The translations under genes were made by a program, and so were the position numbers. The notes beneath the pieces were generated by a model. That model was not told the origin of the DNA. It worked only from the letters and a program-made list of their open reading frames with translations, and searched no databases. From positions 2,803,338-2,867,337 of the forward strand of contig NZ_LT635783.1 of NCBI RefSeq assembly GCF_900128455.1: 64,000 nucleotides of DNA, in the 5' to 3' direction. This document shows, one piece after another, positions 1 to 9,500 of the stretch; position 1 is the first letter of the stretch, and each line of letters starts with the position of its first letter. Source of the stretch: Bacteroides mediterraneensis (GTDB lineage Bacteria > Bacteroidota > Bacteroidia > Bacteroidales > Bacteroidaceae).

Positions 1-139
1 TGAACTGATGTCTTCCTACATTCTTTGCAAATCTCCTATGTGCAAAAATGTAAAAAAAAGATATAACATTGATATTAAACGCGTATCCAAATTCGACAAT
101 TGCCGCATTTGAATAACATTTTGTTAGAGAAAGAGACTT

Positions 140-1918
140 TCAAGCATTTTTATGCATCGACATCACCTTGTTACGGTACTGTTTGGGAGGAATACCCACT
201 GTATTCTGGAATATCTTATAGAACGTACTCATGGAATTAAAACCGACTTCCGAGGCCACAGCTTTGAGCGGAATGTCAGTTTCCGGGTCGCTCAGCAGAC
301 GGATGGCCTCATTAATCCGGTAATTATTGACATATTGTGTGAAATTCTGCTGTGTCTGCTCATTGATGACTTGTGACAGATATGTCCGGTTCGTCCCCAA
401 CAAGTCGGCTACCCGCTCCTTAGTCAGCAGATTTTCTTTATAAACCTCTTCTTCCTGCATCAATTTTTCCAAACGCTGGAACAAGGAGTTCTTCTTTTCG
501 TTTGTCAACGAAGAAGCCGCATATTTCTCCCCCACAGAAGACACCGGTGCAGCAGACGCTTCCTGTTGTTGCCTCCGAAGTGAGGAAATGACCTCTTTCA
601 ACTGCTGCTCCTTCCGAATCGCCTCCTGATGCTGACGGACAATACTAGTGTACAGCTGGTTCTGCCGCTTGTAACGATACCATAAGGCAAAAACCACCGA
701 CAGTACAAGGACCAGAATCCCCACGAGAGCCTGCTCCTTTTTCTCTTTTTGCAACAGAATCAGCTTGTTTTTCCGAATTTCATTTGCCTGATGTTCCGTA
801 TCATACTTGATACGCAGCTCACTCAGCACCTTTTCTTTGTCCGTATTGAAAATACTGTCGGTCTCCTGCTGAAGTTTACGCTGCCACGCCAATGCCTCGA
901 CATACTGTCCCATATTCTCATAGCAGACCGACAAGGTATTAATCACCCTGTTCCGATAAATCTCACAATTCTCTTCTTTGGTGAACGACAACGCCTTGAA
1001 CAACAAGTCGATGGCCTGCTGATTCTTCCCCTCCTCAGCCAGAGCTATAGCGTATTCATTCAGCAACAACACCTTATACGAGGTCTGGTTCATGTCATTC
1101 AAGGCCAATCCTTTCTTATAGTATTCTATGGCCTGTTGCCGGTTGCCTTTGGCAAACTCAATCATCCCATAGATGGCATACACATTTCCCTGATTGTAAT
1201 ACTCGTTCTGCTTCATGATAAACTCCGCCTCCTTTATGTAGGGCAAAGCCTTGTCATAGTCATGCAACAGATAATACATGTACGAGGCATTCAAAGCCCC
1301 AATAAAGATAAGGTAGGCCGAATTCTGTTCGTGCCCCATCTCATAGGTCTGCAACGAATAAGTTAGCCCCGCCGGATCTTCTTTCAAAAAATAAATACTC
1401 GAAATATTCCCGAGCAGAATAGCTTCCAGTTCTTTATAGTGACACCGGTGTGCCGCTTCTATCCCTTCAAAGAAGTAGTGCAAGGCAGAATAGTAATCTT
1501 TATGGATGTTGCTGGTATAAAGTCCCATCCCATTATACGCAGAACACAGGGCGGAATCATTCTTCTCACTCTTAGCCAACAACATGGCCTGTCCCAGATG
1601 GTTTATCGCCGAGGTATCCCCCAGCATGACGTATGCCTGCCCCAACCCGATATGGGCGTAAAGGATACTGAACTTATAGTCTTGTTTTTTATACCCCAGT
1701 TGGAAAAGCTTCTCCCCGTATTCAATCGCTTTCCGATAATCAGACTTATATAAATAAAGGAAACACAATTCTTTTAAAGCCTTTGTATCTTCAGGATGGC
1801 ACTTCAATATCTGTTCCTGCTGTTGAATGGCAGGAAGAATAGTTTCCTGTGCAAAAGCCCGCACATGCATGCATAAAAACAAGAAAATAAATAATATATG
1901 TTTCACTTGCAGATTCAT
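140..1918 (-). CDS. Membrane-anchored TPR / AraC-type transcriptional regulator
   Basis: A 592-aa protein with an N-terminal signal peptide (about residues 1-23, ending AFAQ), a long tetratricopeptide-like region (about 35-385, with repeated A-x-x-Y-x-x-x-A helices), one transmembrane segment (about 395-415, VGILVLVLSVVFALWY), a coiled-coil linker, and a C-terminal AraC-type HTH (about 490-585: LLTKERVADLLGTN, then LKAVASEVGFNSMSTFYKIF). In Bacteroidales this architecture places a periplasmic sensor above a cytoplasmic DNA-binding domain without a kinase. The ligand and regulon cannot be read from the sequence. It is transcribed away from ilvE and is probably autonomous. The family call is firm; the role is unknown. 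Confidence 0.9.
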   Translation of the reverse strand: MNLQVKHILFIFLFLCMHVRAFAQETILPAIQQQEQILKCHPEDTKALKELCFLYLYKSDYRKAIEYGEKLFQLGYKKQDYKFSILYAHIGLGQAYVMLGDTSAINHLGQAMLLAKSEKNDSALCSAYNGMGLYTSNIHKDYYSALHYFFEGIEAAHRCHYKELEAILLGNISSIYFLKEDPAGLTYSLQTYEMGHEQNSAYLIFIGALNASYMYYLLHDYDKALPYIKEAEFIMKQNEYYNQGNVYAIYGMIEFAKGNRQQAIEYYKKGLALNDMNQTSYKVLLLNEYAIALAEEGKNQQAIDLLFKALSFTKEENCEIYRNRVINTLSVCYENMGQYVEALAWQRKLQQETDSIFNTDKEKVLSELRIKYDTEHQANEIRKNKLILLQKEKKEQALVGILVLVLSVVFALWYRYKRQNQLYTSIVRQHQEAIRKEQQLKEVISSLRRQQQEASAAPVSSVGEKYAASSLTNEKKNSLFQRLEKLMQEEEVYKENLLTKERVADLLGTNRTYLSQVINEQTQQNFTQYVNNYRINEAIRLLSDPETDIPLKAVASEVGFNSMSTFYKIFQNTVGIPPKQYRNKVMSMHKNA

Positions 1919-2250
1919 CCGAATTTACTTCCTTTCAAAATGACATTTTTACAAAATAAAAAACGACTTCTGTCGCATTTTGATACTATATAAACAAATC
2001 CAAATTCCATTTGCCGAATTTAGATATTATTTTATTCCATGCAAACTTACGAAAAACTTTATTTTTACACCGATGATAAACTGAAAAAAACAGAGGAGAC
2101 ACAGAATTAATCTCTTCTGCTCTTCCCTGTTTATTTGCCCAAAACACCGGGTTACAGCCACATACCTCTTTAAAACCAAGTTTTTCTTTTTCAAAAAGAG
2201 GAGGTATCGTGATATTCTCTTTATTTATGTCAAAAAAGAAAGGTTTTAAA

Positions 2251-2281
2251 TTGGAATTTGTAAATATAAACCGTACTTTTG
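2251..2281 (+). promoter_or_regulatory. Bacteroidetes-type promoter upstream of ilvE
   Basis: A TTG -33 element at 2251-2253 and a TACTTTTG -7 element at 2274-2281 are about 20 bp apart, close to the Bacteroidales consensus. The site lies 49 bp before the ilvE start codon. The rest of the 1919-2329 gap is AT-rich, and I saw no further gene in it. Confidence 0.7.
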
Positions 2282-2329
2282 CTTGCTAGTTTATAAAGAC
2301 ATTCAAAAAACTTATAAAAATAGATAACC

Positions 2330-3349
2330 ATGAAAGAAATAGACTGGTCGAATCTATCCTTCGGATACATGAAGACAGATTACAATGTACGTTGCTATTA
2401 CCGCGACGGAAAATGGGGAGAGCTTGAACTCTGCTCAGAAGAAACACTGAACATTCACATGGCTGCCACTTGCCTGCACTATGGACAAGAAGCCTTTGAA
2501 GGGTTGAAAGCCTATCGGGGAAAAGACGGTAAAATCCGTATCTTCCGCCCGGAAGCCAATGCCGAGCGTTTGCAGAGTACTTGCCGCGGCATTCTGATGC
2601 CGGAACTCCCGACCGAAACATTCTGTGAAGCTGTAAAGAAAGTAGTAAAAGCCAATGAACGCTTCATTCCGCCATACGAAAGCGGTGCTTCTCTTTATAT
2701 CCGTCCGCTGCTGATTGGTACAGGTGCACAAGTGGGTGTACATCCAGCCAATGAATACCTTTTCGTCATATTTGTGACTCCGGTAGGCCCTTACTTCAAA
2801 GGTGGGTTTGCTACGAATCCGTATGTCATCATCCGCCAATATGACCGTGCTGCTCCACTGGGAACCGGTACATACAAGGTAGGCGGTAACTATGCAGCCA
2901 GCCTCCGTGCCAACAAAATCGCACACGATGCCGGATATGCCAGTGAGTTCTATCTGGATGCCAAGGAAAAGAAATATATTGACGAATGTGGTGCCGCCAA
3001 CTTCTTTGGTATCAAAAACAACACTTACATCACTCCGTTGTCTACTTCTATTCTGCCTTCCATCACTAACCGCAGCTTGATGCAGCTGGCTGAAGACATG
3101 GGATTGAAAGTAGAACGCCGTCCGATTCCAGAAGAAGAACTGACCACTTTTGAGGAAGCCGGTGCCTGTGGCACAGCCGCCGTTATCAGTCCTATCGAAC
3201 GCATTGATGACTTGGAGAATCACAAATCTTACGTAATTGCTAAAGATGGAAAACCAGGTCCTATCAGTGAGAAACTGTACCACAAGCTGCGCGCTATCCA
3301 ATATGGAGACGAAGCTGACCCATACGGATGGGTAACAGTGCTGGATTAA
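2330..3349 (+). CDS. ilvE: Branched-chain amino acid aminotransferase
   Basis: A 339-aa class IV PLP-dependent aminotransferase, which catalyses the reversible last step of leucine, isoleucine and valine synthesis using glutamate. Diagnostic features are the N-terminal HYGQEAFEGLKAY segment, the central GTGTYKVGGNYAAS motif in which Lys183 should form the Schiff base with PLP, and EFYLDAKEKKYIDECGAANFF downstream (the family's E-x-G/C-x-x-N-x-F cofactor motif). The length is normal for the bacterial BCAT group. The gene is monocistronic: a consensus promoter precedes it and a strong terminator follows. It is a host gene just outside the prophage. Confidence 0.96.
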   Translation: MKEIDWSNLSFGYMKTDYNVRCYYRDGKWGELELCSEETLNIHMAATCLHYGQEAFEGLKAYRGKDGKIRIFRPEANAERLQSTCRGILMPELPTETFCEAVKKVVKANERFIPPYESGASLYIRPLLIGTGAQVGVHPANEYLFVIFVTPVGPYFKGGFATNPYVIIRQYDRAAPLGTGTYKVGGNYAASLRANKIAHDAGYASEFYLDAKEKKYIDECGAANFFGIKNNTYITPLSTSILPSITNRSLMQLAEDMGLKVERRPIPEEELTTFEEAGACGTAAVISPIERIDDLENHKSYVIAKDGKPGPISEKLYHKLRAIQYGDEADPYGWVTVLD

Positions 3350-3372
3350 ACAATCACGCAGACAAAATACAC

Positions 3373-3418
3373 AAAAGGTCCGAAACTTCTCTCACATAGT
3401 TTCGGACCTTTTGTTTTT
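3373..3418 (+). terminator. Rho-independent terminator of ilvE
   Basis: A perfect 15-bp inverted repeat (3373-3387 with 3398-3412) is followed by a T-rich tail. It lies 24 bp after the ilvE stop codon. Confidence 0.9.
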
Positions 3419-3450
3419 ACATTGACTCAAGAATTATTCAAAGCACAAAA

Positions 3451-3481
3451 AAAGCCACAACTTTTTCAAGTTGTAGCCTTT
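3451..3481 (-). terminator. Original tRNA-Trp terminator, displaced by the prophage
   Basis: The inverted repeat CACAACTT/AAGTTGT(a)G with an A-tract on the + strand forms a terminator in the leftward direction. It directly abuts the 3' fragment of tRNA-Trp at 3482-3506, so before integration it would have terminated tRNA-Trp transcription. A similar hairpin at 45268-45298 now follows the intact tRNA. Confidence 0.7.
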
Positions 3482-3506
3482 GGCACGGGAAGAGAGGCTC
3501 GAACTC
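3482..3506. repeat. attL: 3' fragment of tRNA-Trp
   Basis: This 25-bp sequence is identical to 45305-45329, which holds the last 23 nt of the intact tRNA-Trp gene plus 2 nt. The flanking bases differ on both sides, so the crossover core lies within these 25 bp. Only the T-arm and acceptor 3' half is present here, so this is not a functional tRNA. Confidence 0.92.
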
Positions 3507-3576
3507 TATGGAAACTTTCTCCCTCCTTCCCCATCTTGATATTCAAGCTGTTACGTTTTCGAATTATGTGATTATT

Positions 3577-4155
3577 TTATATTGTTTGTCCCAAATCCGT
3601 CCGACTTTCAGTGGAGTTAACCAGCTGATTCATTTGCTCTAAGAGTAGAATTCTTTTATCTTTCTCTTCAAGCAGACGCTCCAGCAATTCGATTTTTTCT
3701 TTGTACTGCTGCTCATTATCTCCATGAGCTGATGGATAAGCCTTGAAAGGTTTCTCCCGTTCAAAGAACACGTCCATCGACACCCCGAAAAAATCCGCCA
3801 CTTTCTCCAGACGTTTCACGGTGGGATTCCCGTTGACAATCTGAGCCAAAGAAGCATTGGCTTCAGTACCAAGGTATCTTAAAAGTTCCTTGTTTGTAAC
3901 CTTCTTATCTAACAATAATTGTTTGATAACATTACCATTATACATTGTATTATCATTTTTATCTCTTTCAAAAAATATATCTATAGATGCATTGAAAAAA
4001 TCAGCAATCTTCTCTAATGTATTGCAGTTAGGAACGTTTGTTCCTTTTATTATATTATCAAGAGTGGCTTTTTGTATATCAGCATAACGATAAACATCAG
4101 CTTTCTTAACCTTCCTCTCTCGTATTAATTGTTCTATGATATATCCTTTGAACAT
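3577..4155 (-). CDS. Phage repressor with two tandem XRE-type HTH domains
   Basis: A 192-aa protein with two helix-turn-helix modules in one chain. The first (about residues 5-62) ends KIADFFNASIDIFFER and the second (about 72-135) ends KVADFFGVSMDVFFER. A C-terminal coiled coil (about 150-178, KIELLERLLEEKDKRILLLEQM) probably dimerises it. The two modules resemble each other and the single module of the neighbouring 4163-4513 gene, pointing to internal duplication. It lies 7 bp downstream of that gene in one leftward operon facing the early genes, the classic immunity arrangement. Role in lysogeny maintenance is inferred from position and fold. Confidence 0.8.
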   Translation of the reverse strand: MFKGYIIEQLIRERKVKKADVYRYADIQKATLDNIIKGTNVPNCNTLEKIADFFNASIDIFFERDKNDNTMYNGNVIKQLLLDKKVTNKELLRYLGTEANASLAQIVNGNPTVKRLEKVADFFGVSMDVFFEREKPFKAYPSAHGDNEQQYKEKIELLERLLEEKDKRILLLEQMNQLVNSTESRTDLGQTI

Positions 4156-4162
4156 ACTTGCT

Positions 4163-4513
4163 TTAATTCTTATTTAATAGAATTTGTATTGTACGTTCCT
4201 TTTCAGACAACAATTCTTTAAGATGTTCAATTTCCCTTTGACACTCGTTCAATCTTATATCTCCTGAAACTAGATTTCCATTACCATTTACACTATGACC
4301 TATACTTGAATGAGGCATTTTCTCATTATCAAAGAAGTAATCTATTGATACTCCGAAAAATAATGCTATCTTTTCTAATCTCTTTGAACCTATATCTGAG
4401 CCTTTTAAAACGTTTTCTAGAGTTTGCACAGATATACCAACCTTTTCACAGAAACCCTTCTTAGTCAATCTGTTGCTCTCTATTAATTCAACTATTCTTT
4501 GAGGTACAAGCAT
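4163..4513 (-). CDS. XRE-type phage repressor
   Basis: A 116-aa protein: an N-terminal HTH (about residues 5-65, RLTKKGFCEKVGISVQTLENVL then RLEKIALFFGVSIDYFF), a short linker, and a C-terminal coiled coil (ECQREIEHLKELLSEKERTIQ). It is the first gene of the leftward immunity operon, separated by 154 bp of AT-rich DNA with inverted repeats from the rightward early promoter. By analogy with lambdoid switches it is the likely main repressor, with the double-HTH protein downstream as a paralogue. No protease or cleavage domain is visible, so induction by RecA-stimulated self-cleavage is not supported. Confidence 0.82.
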   Translation of the reverse strand: MLVPQRIVELIESNRLTKKGFCEKVGISVQTLENVLKGSDIGSKRLEKIALFFGVSIDYFFDNEKMPHSSIGHSVNGNGNLVSGDIRLNECQREIEHLKELLSEKERTIQILLNKN

Positions 4514-4543
4514 ATATTATTTAATTTTTAGTCATTCTAAATA

Positions 4544-4606
4544 TCAATAAATATTGAATATACAATAAACAATACTTTGATTATTATCAATAAATCTTTA
4601 AGTTTG
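4544..4606 (+). promoter_or_regulatory. Early promoter with overlapping operator-like repeats
   Basis: TTTG at 4576-4579 and TAAGTTTG at 4599-4606 are exactly 19 bp apart, a textbook Bacteroidales promoter reading into the early genes. The inverted repeat TTGAT-TATT-ATCAA (4577-4590) overlaps the -33 box, and a second one, TCAATA-AA-TATTGA (4544-4557), lies upstream toward the repressor gene. The placement suggests that the repressors bind here to silence the early operon. Confidence 0.75.
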
Positions 4607-4667
4607 CACTATAAAATTAATAATTAAATCAATAGCAAATAATATAATCATCTAAAAAGTAACAGAA

Positions 4668-4853
4668 ATGGTAATATCTAACTATTATTTATCTCTATCG
4701 GGTAAAGTGAAAAGTAAGTTCATTCAAGATGTGATTGAATTGTGCGGAATATCCTACCCTTCTTTCTTCTACAAGATGAGAAACAATTCATGGACCAAAC
4801 TTGAACGCGAAGCGATAGAGAGGTTTATTCAAGAAAATGAGAAATCAAGTTGA
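4668..4853 (+). CDS. Small Cro-position protein, unrecognised
   Basis: A 61-aa basic protein, the first gene after the early promoter. The segment FIQDVIELCGISYPSFFYKMRNNSWTKLEREAIERF reads like a short helix-turn-helix: helix, turn at CGIS, then recognition helix. The position, opposite the repressor operon, is where Cro or anti-repressor proteins sit. It overlaps the next gene by 17 bp, so translation is probably coupled. The DNA-binding role is inferred, not established. Confidence 0.6.
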   Translation: MVISNYYLSLSGKVKSKFIQDVIELCGISYPSFFYKMRNNSWTKLEREAIERFIQENEKSS

Positions 4854-5388
4854 GTTCTACAACACGCCATCAGGCTATGTAATGTGTGATGACGGCAACT
4901 ATACGACTCGGCTATCAGAATCCAGCCGGGAAGTAGTGGATGAATTGCTTGATACCATACGAGAGTGTTATTCCGATGCGTACCGCGCACTTGAACAATG
5001 CTATTCCAAGTCAAGCAAAAATTCCAGATACCAAAAATTCAGAATAGTGAATCGCTTCATACGATGTAATTGTGGAGAACTGGATACCCAAAAGATAGAT
5101 TTTATCGACGGGAATATCAATATCGAGCAAGTACATTGTCCTCTGAGAGGTTCCGGTGACTGTCAGTATGAGAATGTGATATGCAATCCCAAACGTACAT
5201 CAGCCCTTACCGTAAGACAGCTACAAATAGCAGCTGCACTAGCCGAAGGACTGACCCCGCAAGAAGTATCAGACAGATTATATATCTCAATCCATACGGT
5301 ACACAATACCATACAGGCAATTAAGGTAAAACTAAACCTCAAAAATACTACCCAGATAATCTCCTGGTACAACAATATGAATAAGTAA
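4837..5388 (+). CDS. LuxR-type HTH regulator with a cysteine-rich middle region
   Basis: A 183-aa protein. The C-terminal 60 residues are a GerE/LuxR DNA-binding domain (LTVRQLQIAAALAEGLTPQEVSDRLYISIHTVHNTI). The N-terminal region is not a recognised receiver or autoinducer domain. It contains RCNCG, VHCPLRG and DCQYENVIC, five cysteines that could bind a metal or sense redox state. It is the second early gene and overlaps the first, so it is probably an early transcriptional switch protein. The target is unknown. The domain call is firm for the C terminus only. Confidence 0.8.
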   Translation: MRNQVEFYNTPSGYVMCDDGNYTTRLSESSREVVDELLDTIRECYSDAYRALEQCYSKSSKNSRYQKFRIVNRFIRCNCGELDTQKIDFIDGNINIEQVHCPLRGSGDCQYENVICNPKRTSALTVRQLQIAAALAEGLTPQEVSDRLYISIHTVHNTIQAIKVKLNLKNTTQIISWYNNMNK

Positions 5389-5414
5389 AATATTGATTAG
5401 TAGAAAATAAAATT

Positions 5415-5753
5415 ATGGAATACGTCACTTCACCCAACCTAAAATCTCCAATGCTTCTTAACAAATACATAGGATTTACATTAGAAGAAATGGACCTTGC
5501 CGGTGAGATAATAACAAAGGCATTGGAAAAAGAACTGGCTAAAACAAAGAAAAGATATAAGAAATACCTGAGCATACAAGAAATCGGAGAAGCCACTACA
5601 CGTCAGCAGACAATCTTATATAATGTTGAGCAAAGATACAATGAATTGGATACTCTTGTACACGACCTGAAAGGACTGATAGATTTGAGCAAAAAACTGA
5701 GAGACCCAAATCGATTAAAACCAAACATGGGAGAACAAGGAGGTCACATATGA
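5415..5753 (+). CDS. Early phage protein, unrecognised
   Basis: A 112-aa protein, largely helical and charged (EEMDLAGEIITKALEKELAKTKKRYKKYL and later YNELDTLVHDLKGLIDLSKKL), suggesting a coiled coil. Its stop codon overlaps the start of the next gene by 4 bp, so both belong to the early operon. I do not recognise the family. The location between a regulator and the primase fits a replication accessory or host-takeover role, which is speculation. Confidence 0.65.
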   Translation: MEYVTSPNLKSPMLLNKYIGFTLEEMDLAGEIITKALEKELAKTKKRYKKYLSIQEIGEATTRQQTILYNVEQRYNELDTLVHDLKGLIDLSKKLRDPNRLKPNMGEQGGHI

Positions 5754-5941
5754 AAGAAGGAGATTTGGTCATGGTTTCTGCCGAAGCCACAGGCTTAGGA
5801 GAGCCAATGGAAGCAATTATAGACAAGATAGAAACATTCATGGGACAAACCCTTGTCACGGTTACTTATACACGACCGACCGCATTATCCGGCCTCGGTG
5901 GTTGCTTTGTGGATGTACATATAACCTTAAAAGAATATTGA
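5750..5941 (+). CDS. Small early phage protein, unrecognised
   Basis: A 63-aa protein preceded by AGGAGG a few bases upstream of its ATG, one of the few strong Shine-Dalgarno sequences in this window. It reads as a small beta-rich fold (GDLVMVSAEATGLGEP, TLVTVTYTRP, FVDVHITLKEY). It is translationally coupled to the preceding 112-aa gene. Function unknown. Confidence 0.6.
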   Translation: MKEGDLVMVSAEATGLGEPMEAIIDKIETFMGQTLVTVTYTRPTALSGLGGCFVDVHITLKEY

Positions 5942-5944
5942 ATT

Positions 5945-6175
5945 ATGACAAGAAAAAAAGATATAGTAAAACTCAATAAACTGCACCTGATTAAACGTAG
6001 AAGGATGCAAAAGTTTCATGCTAGGAAATATATTAGACTATGCAAGAACTATGGAGGGAATCAAGAATCAATACGATGTCTTCAAATGTTTGTGTCAATT
6101 AAATATTTAAATCTCGATTCTGAATTAAGAAGATGTGTTGGCACTTATAAAATCAGATTTCAGGAAAAAAAATAA
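5945..6175 (+). CDS. Small basic early phage protein, unrecognised
   Basis: A 76-aa protein, very rich in Lys and Arg at the N terminus (MTRKKDIVKLNKLHLIKRRRMQKFHARKY), starting 3 bp after the previous stop. The basic character suggests nucleic-acid binding. No family is recognised, and it might be a marginal gene. Confidence 0.5.
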   Translation: MTRKKDIVKLNKLHLIKRRRMQKFHARKYIRLCKNYGGNQESIRCLQMFVSIKYLNLDSELRRCVGTYKIRFQEKK

Positions 6176-6205
6176 AAATTATTATGCAGATTAGACAGTG
6201 GTATT

Positions 6206-6460
6206 ATGGGAAACATGAAATTACACAAAATGGAAGAATGGGAATCCGTCTTCCATACAAAACAAATTGAGCACGTCTATTACACTTCTGACATGCTGGT
6301 ACGTAAGGTGACCGGTTACATCATAATATGCCGAAAATCGTTGAACAACGGTATCTCAAAAAATACCCCCAGACGAAAACGAGTCCGATGGGATGGCTAT
6401 GGACGTTGTTACAACATCAACAACAATACCCGTCTGCGTGACCACGACATACACTTCTAA
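6206..6460 (+). CDS. Small early phage protein, unrecognised
   Basis: An 84-aa protein between the early genes and the primase, in the same direction. A second ATG at 6215 is an alternative start. It contains a basic stretch (TPRRKRVRWDGYGRC). A G/C-rich inverted repeat (GCCGGCAAATGCC.../TTTGCCGG) lies between its stop and the primase start. Function unknown. Confidence 0.5.
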   Translation: MGNMKLHKMEEWESVFHTKQIEHVYYTSDMLVRKVTGYIIICRKSLNNGISKNTPRRKRVRWDGYGRCYNINNNTRLRDHDIHF

Positions 6461-6521
6461 TCTATCTTTTATAAAGCCGGCAAATGCCTGATATTTGCCG
6501 GTATCCAAAACACTCTAAAAC

Positions 6522-9500
6522 ATGATTTCCAACTCAGACATAGAAAAGATTCTTGACCGTGCCGACATAGTAGACGTAGTAGGACAATTTGTCCAGCTGC
6601 AACGGTCCGGAGTCAGATACAAGGCATGCTGTCCGTTCCATCAGGAAGACACCCCTTCCTTCATGGTAGACCAGGCACGCGGCTTATGGTACTGCTTCGG
6701 TGCTTGCAAAGAAGGTGGCAACGTCATTAAGTTTGTGGAGAAAATAAATAACATGAACTTCCCAGAGGCATGTCACTGGCTGGCCGACAAATACGGTATC
6801 GATATAGAAGACAAGAAAGAAGAGAAAAATCCGGAAGAGCTAAAGGCAATTCGCAAACGTGCGTCCATGTTCGCAATAAATGAATTTGCGGCTCAATACT
6901 TTCTTGCGAACCTGCAAAAAACAGAAGCTGACGCCGCACGGGCCAAAATCAAACAGAGATGGGGTGAGCAATATCCTCAGGAGCAGGGTATCGGTTATGC
7001 ACTTCCTTCCTGGTCCGCTTTTGCAGACGCAGCCATCAAGGCCGGATACTCTGCCGACCTGATGGTAGAGTGCGGACTGATCCGGAAGCGCAAGGAGGGT
7101 GACGGGTACTATGATTTCTATCGTGACCGTATCATGATACCCATCCGCGACCGGTTCCGGAACATCATCGGGTGGACTGCCCGCGACATGAGCGAAGTGG
7201 ATGGCACTCCCAAATACCTCAATTCTTGCCAAAGCGATATATATGACAAGTCCGACAGCATATTCGGTATTGACAACGCCATCAGACAGGCTGCCAAAGA
7301 AGAAAAGTTTTATTGTGTGGAAGGTGCCCCCGATGTAATGCGCCTGCAATCCATCGGAATAAACAACACCATTGCCTCACTGGGTGCTGCCTGGACAAAG
7401 AAACAGTTCTACCAGATTAAAAGGTATGCCACTTCCCTTTGCTTTCTTCCGGACGCGGACGCCATCAAACCAGGCGAACAATACGGTACCGGAATAGCAG
7501 CCGTCATCAAGTCCGGCCAACTGGCTATGGAGTGCGGTTTCTCCGTATCCGTAAAGGAGATTCCCTGTGGTGAAGGAAATACGAAAAATGATCCGGACTC
7601 TTACTGCACCAGCCGTACCAAGTTCAAAGACCTTGACGAAGTAGATTTCATCACTTGGTATGCCGGATATGCCTTCAAGGCTGACGGTTCCACCGAAGAC
7701 AAAAGTTCAGCCGTATCCAAGATTGCCCAGATGGTGGCCATGGTTGGCGATGAAGTCACAGAACAAATGTACCTGGAGCAGCTGAAGAAAATCTATAACC
7801 ATAAGAATCTTTGGCTGACGGCCATCAACCGTGAAAAGAAGAAAATTTCCGAATCCAGGGCAGACAAGACACAGACCATCAACCGGGATTTGCTGGCCAA
7901 ATATGGGTTCTTTGAGTCCAACAACTGTTATTACTCGACCAACGACGGGAAAGAATATCAGTGGTCAAACTTCGTGATGCAACCGATGTTTCACATCAAG
8001 GACTCTCTTAACCCCAAACGACTGTACCGCATCAAGAACCAGAACCGCCAGGAGGAAATCGTGGAGATGAAGCAGGAAGACCTGGTGTCGTTATCAAAGT
8101 TCAAACAGAAGGTCGAAGGACTGGGTAACTATATCTGGCTGGCTACCGAAAAAGAAATGACACGCCTGAAGATGTATCTCTATGAACAGACGGAAACCGC
8201 AGTGGAGATTACCCAGTTAGGGTGGCAGCGTAAAGGATTCTATGCGTTCGGCAATGGAGTATTTGACACCGAATGGCACCCGGTAGATGATTATGGCATC
8301 GTTCGCCTGGGCGATAAAGGAAACTACTACCTTCCGGCCTCCAGTCTGATTTACCGGGACGATGACAAGCTGTTCCAGTTCGAACGACGATTTGTCCACC
8401 TGAACTACTCCGGCATCTCCATGAGAGACTACTTTTCCAAGCTGGTAGGAGTTTTCGGAGATAATGCAAAAGTGGGTATCTGCTTCCTCCTGGCCACATT
8501 GTTCCGCGATGTGATTACCGGTTATACCAAGAGCTTCCCCATCCTGAACCTGTTCGGGCCGAAAGGTTCAGGAAAGTCAGAGCTCGGTCACAGCCTGATG
8601 TCCTTGTTCATTATCGACAACACACCTCCCAACATTCAGAATGCCACTATCCCGGCACTGGCCGAGCTGGTAGCACAATGTTCAAACGCCCTGGTACATA
8701 TTGATGAGTTTAAAAATAACATTGACATCGACAAACGCGAATACTTGAAAGGTTTATGGGATGGAGCCGGGCGCAGCCGTATCAACATGGACAGAGACAA
8801 GAAGCGTGAGATAACAGCCGTTGACTCAGGAGTCATCCTTTCCGGACAGGAGATGGCAACAGCTGATATAGCTCTCTTCAGTAGACTTATATTCCTGACG
8901 TTTTCCAAATCAGAATTTACCGATGCGGAAAAGAAACGATACAGCGAACTGGTAGACATTCGCAAACGAGGCCTGTCACACCTGACCCTTCAGATATTGC
9001 GTCATCGGGCCAAGATGGAGCAACAGTTCGTCAGCAACTTTCATTCCTGTTTGTCAGACATTATTGAAGGACTGGGGGCGGAGAAAGTGGAAGACCGAAT
9101 CTTGCGTAACTGGATCATACCGCTGGCAGCCTTCAGAACGCTCGAGGGTGTACTTGACTTGCCGTTTTCATACCAGGATATTTGCAAGGTTACACTGGAT
9201 GGCATAGTCCGTCAGAACGCAGAATGTAAAAGCAACAATGAACTGGCCAACTTTTGGAATGTGGTATCTTATCTGCAGCAGGATGGTGAGATATTTATCG
9301 AAGGTGACTACCGTATAGAATATGTCAATAAGTTCAAAAGCAACCTGATAAAGATCGAGCAGCAGTACCAGGAACCCAAGGCCATCCTGATGATGCGCAA
9401 GAACCGCATCTTCATGCTGTATAAAAAGTTCGGCAAGCAAGTTGGCGATTCAATTCTTCCGGAAGGCTCGCTGGTGTACTACCTGGAGAACTCCAAGGAA

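Noticed and set aside
2435..3301. 288-codon open frame antisense to ilvE
   Set aside because: It lies wholly within ilvE on the other strand and has unlikely composition.
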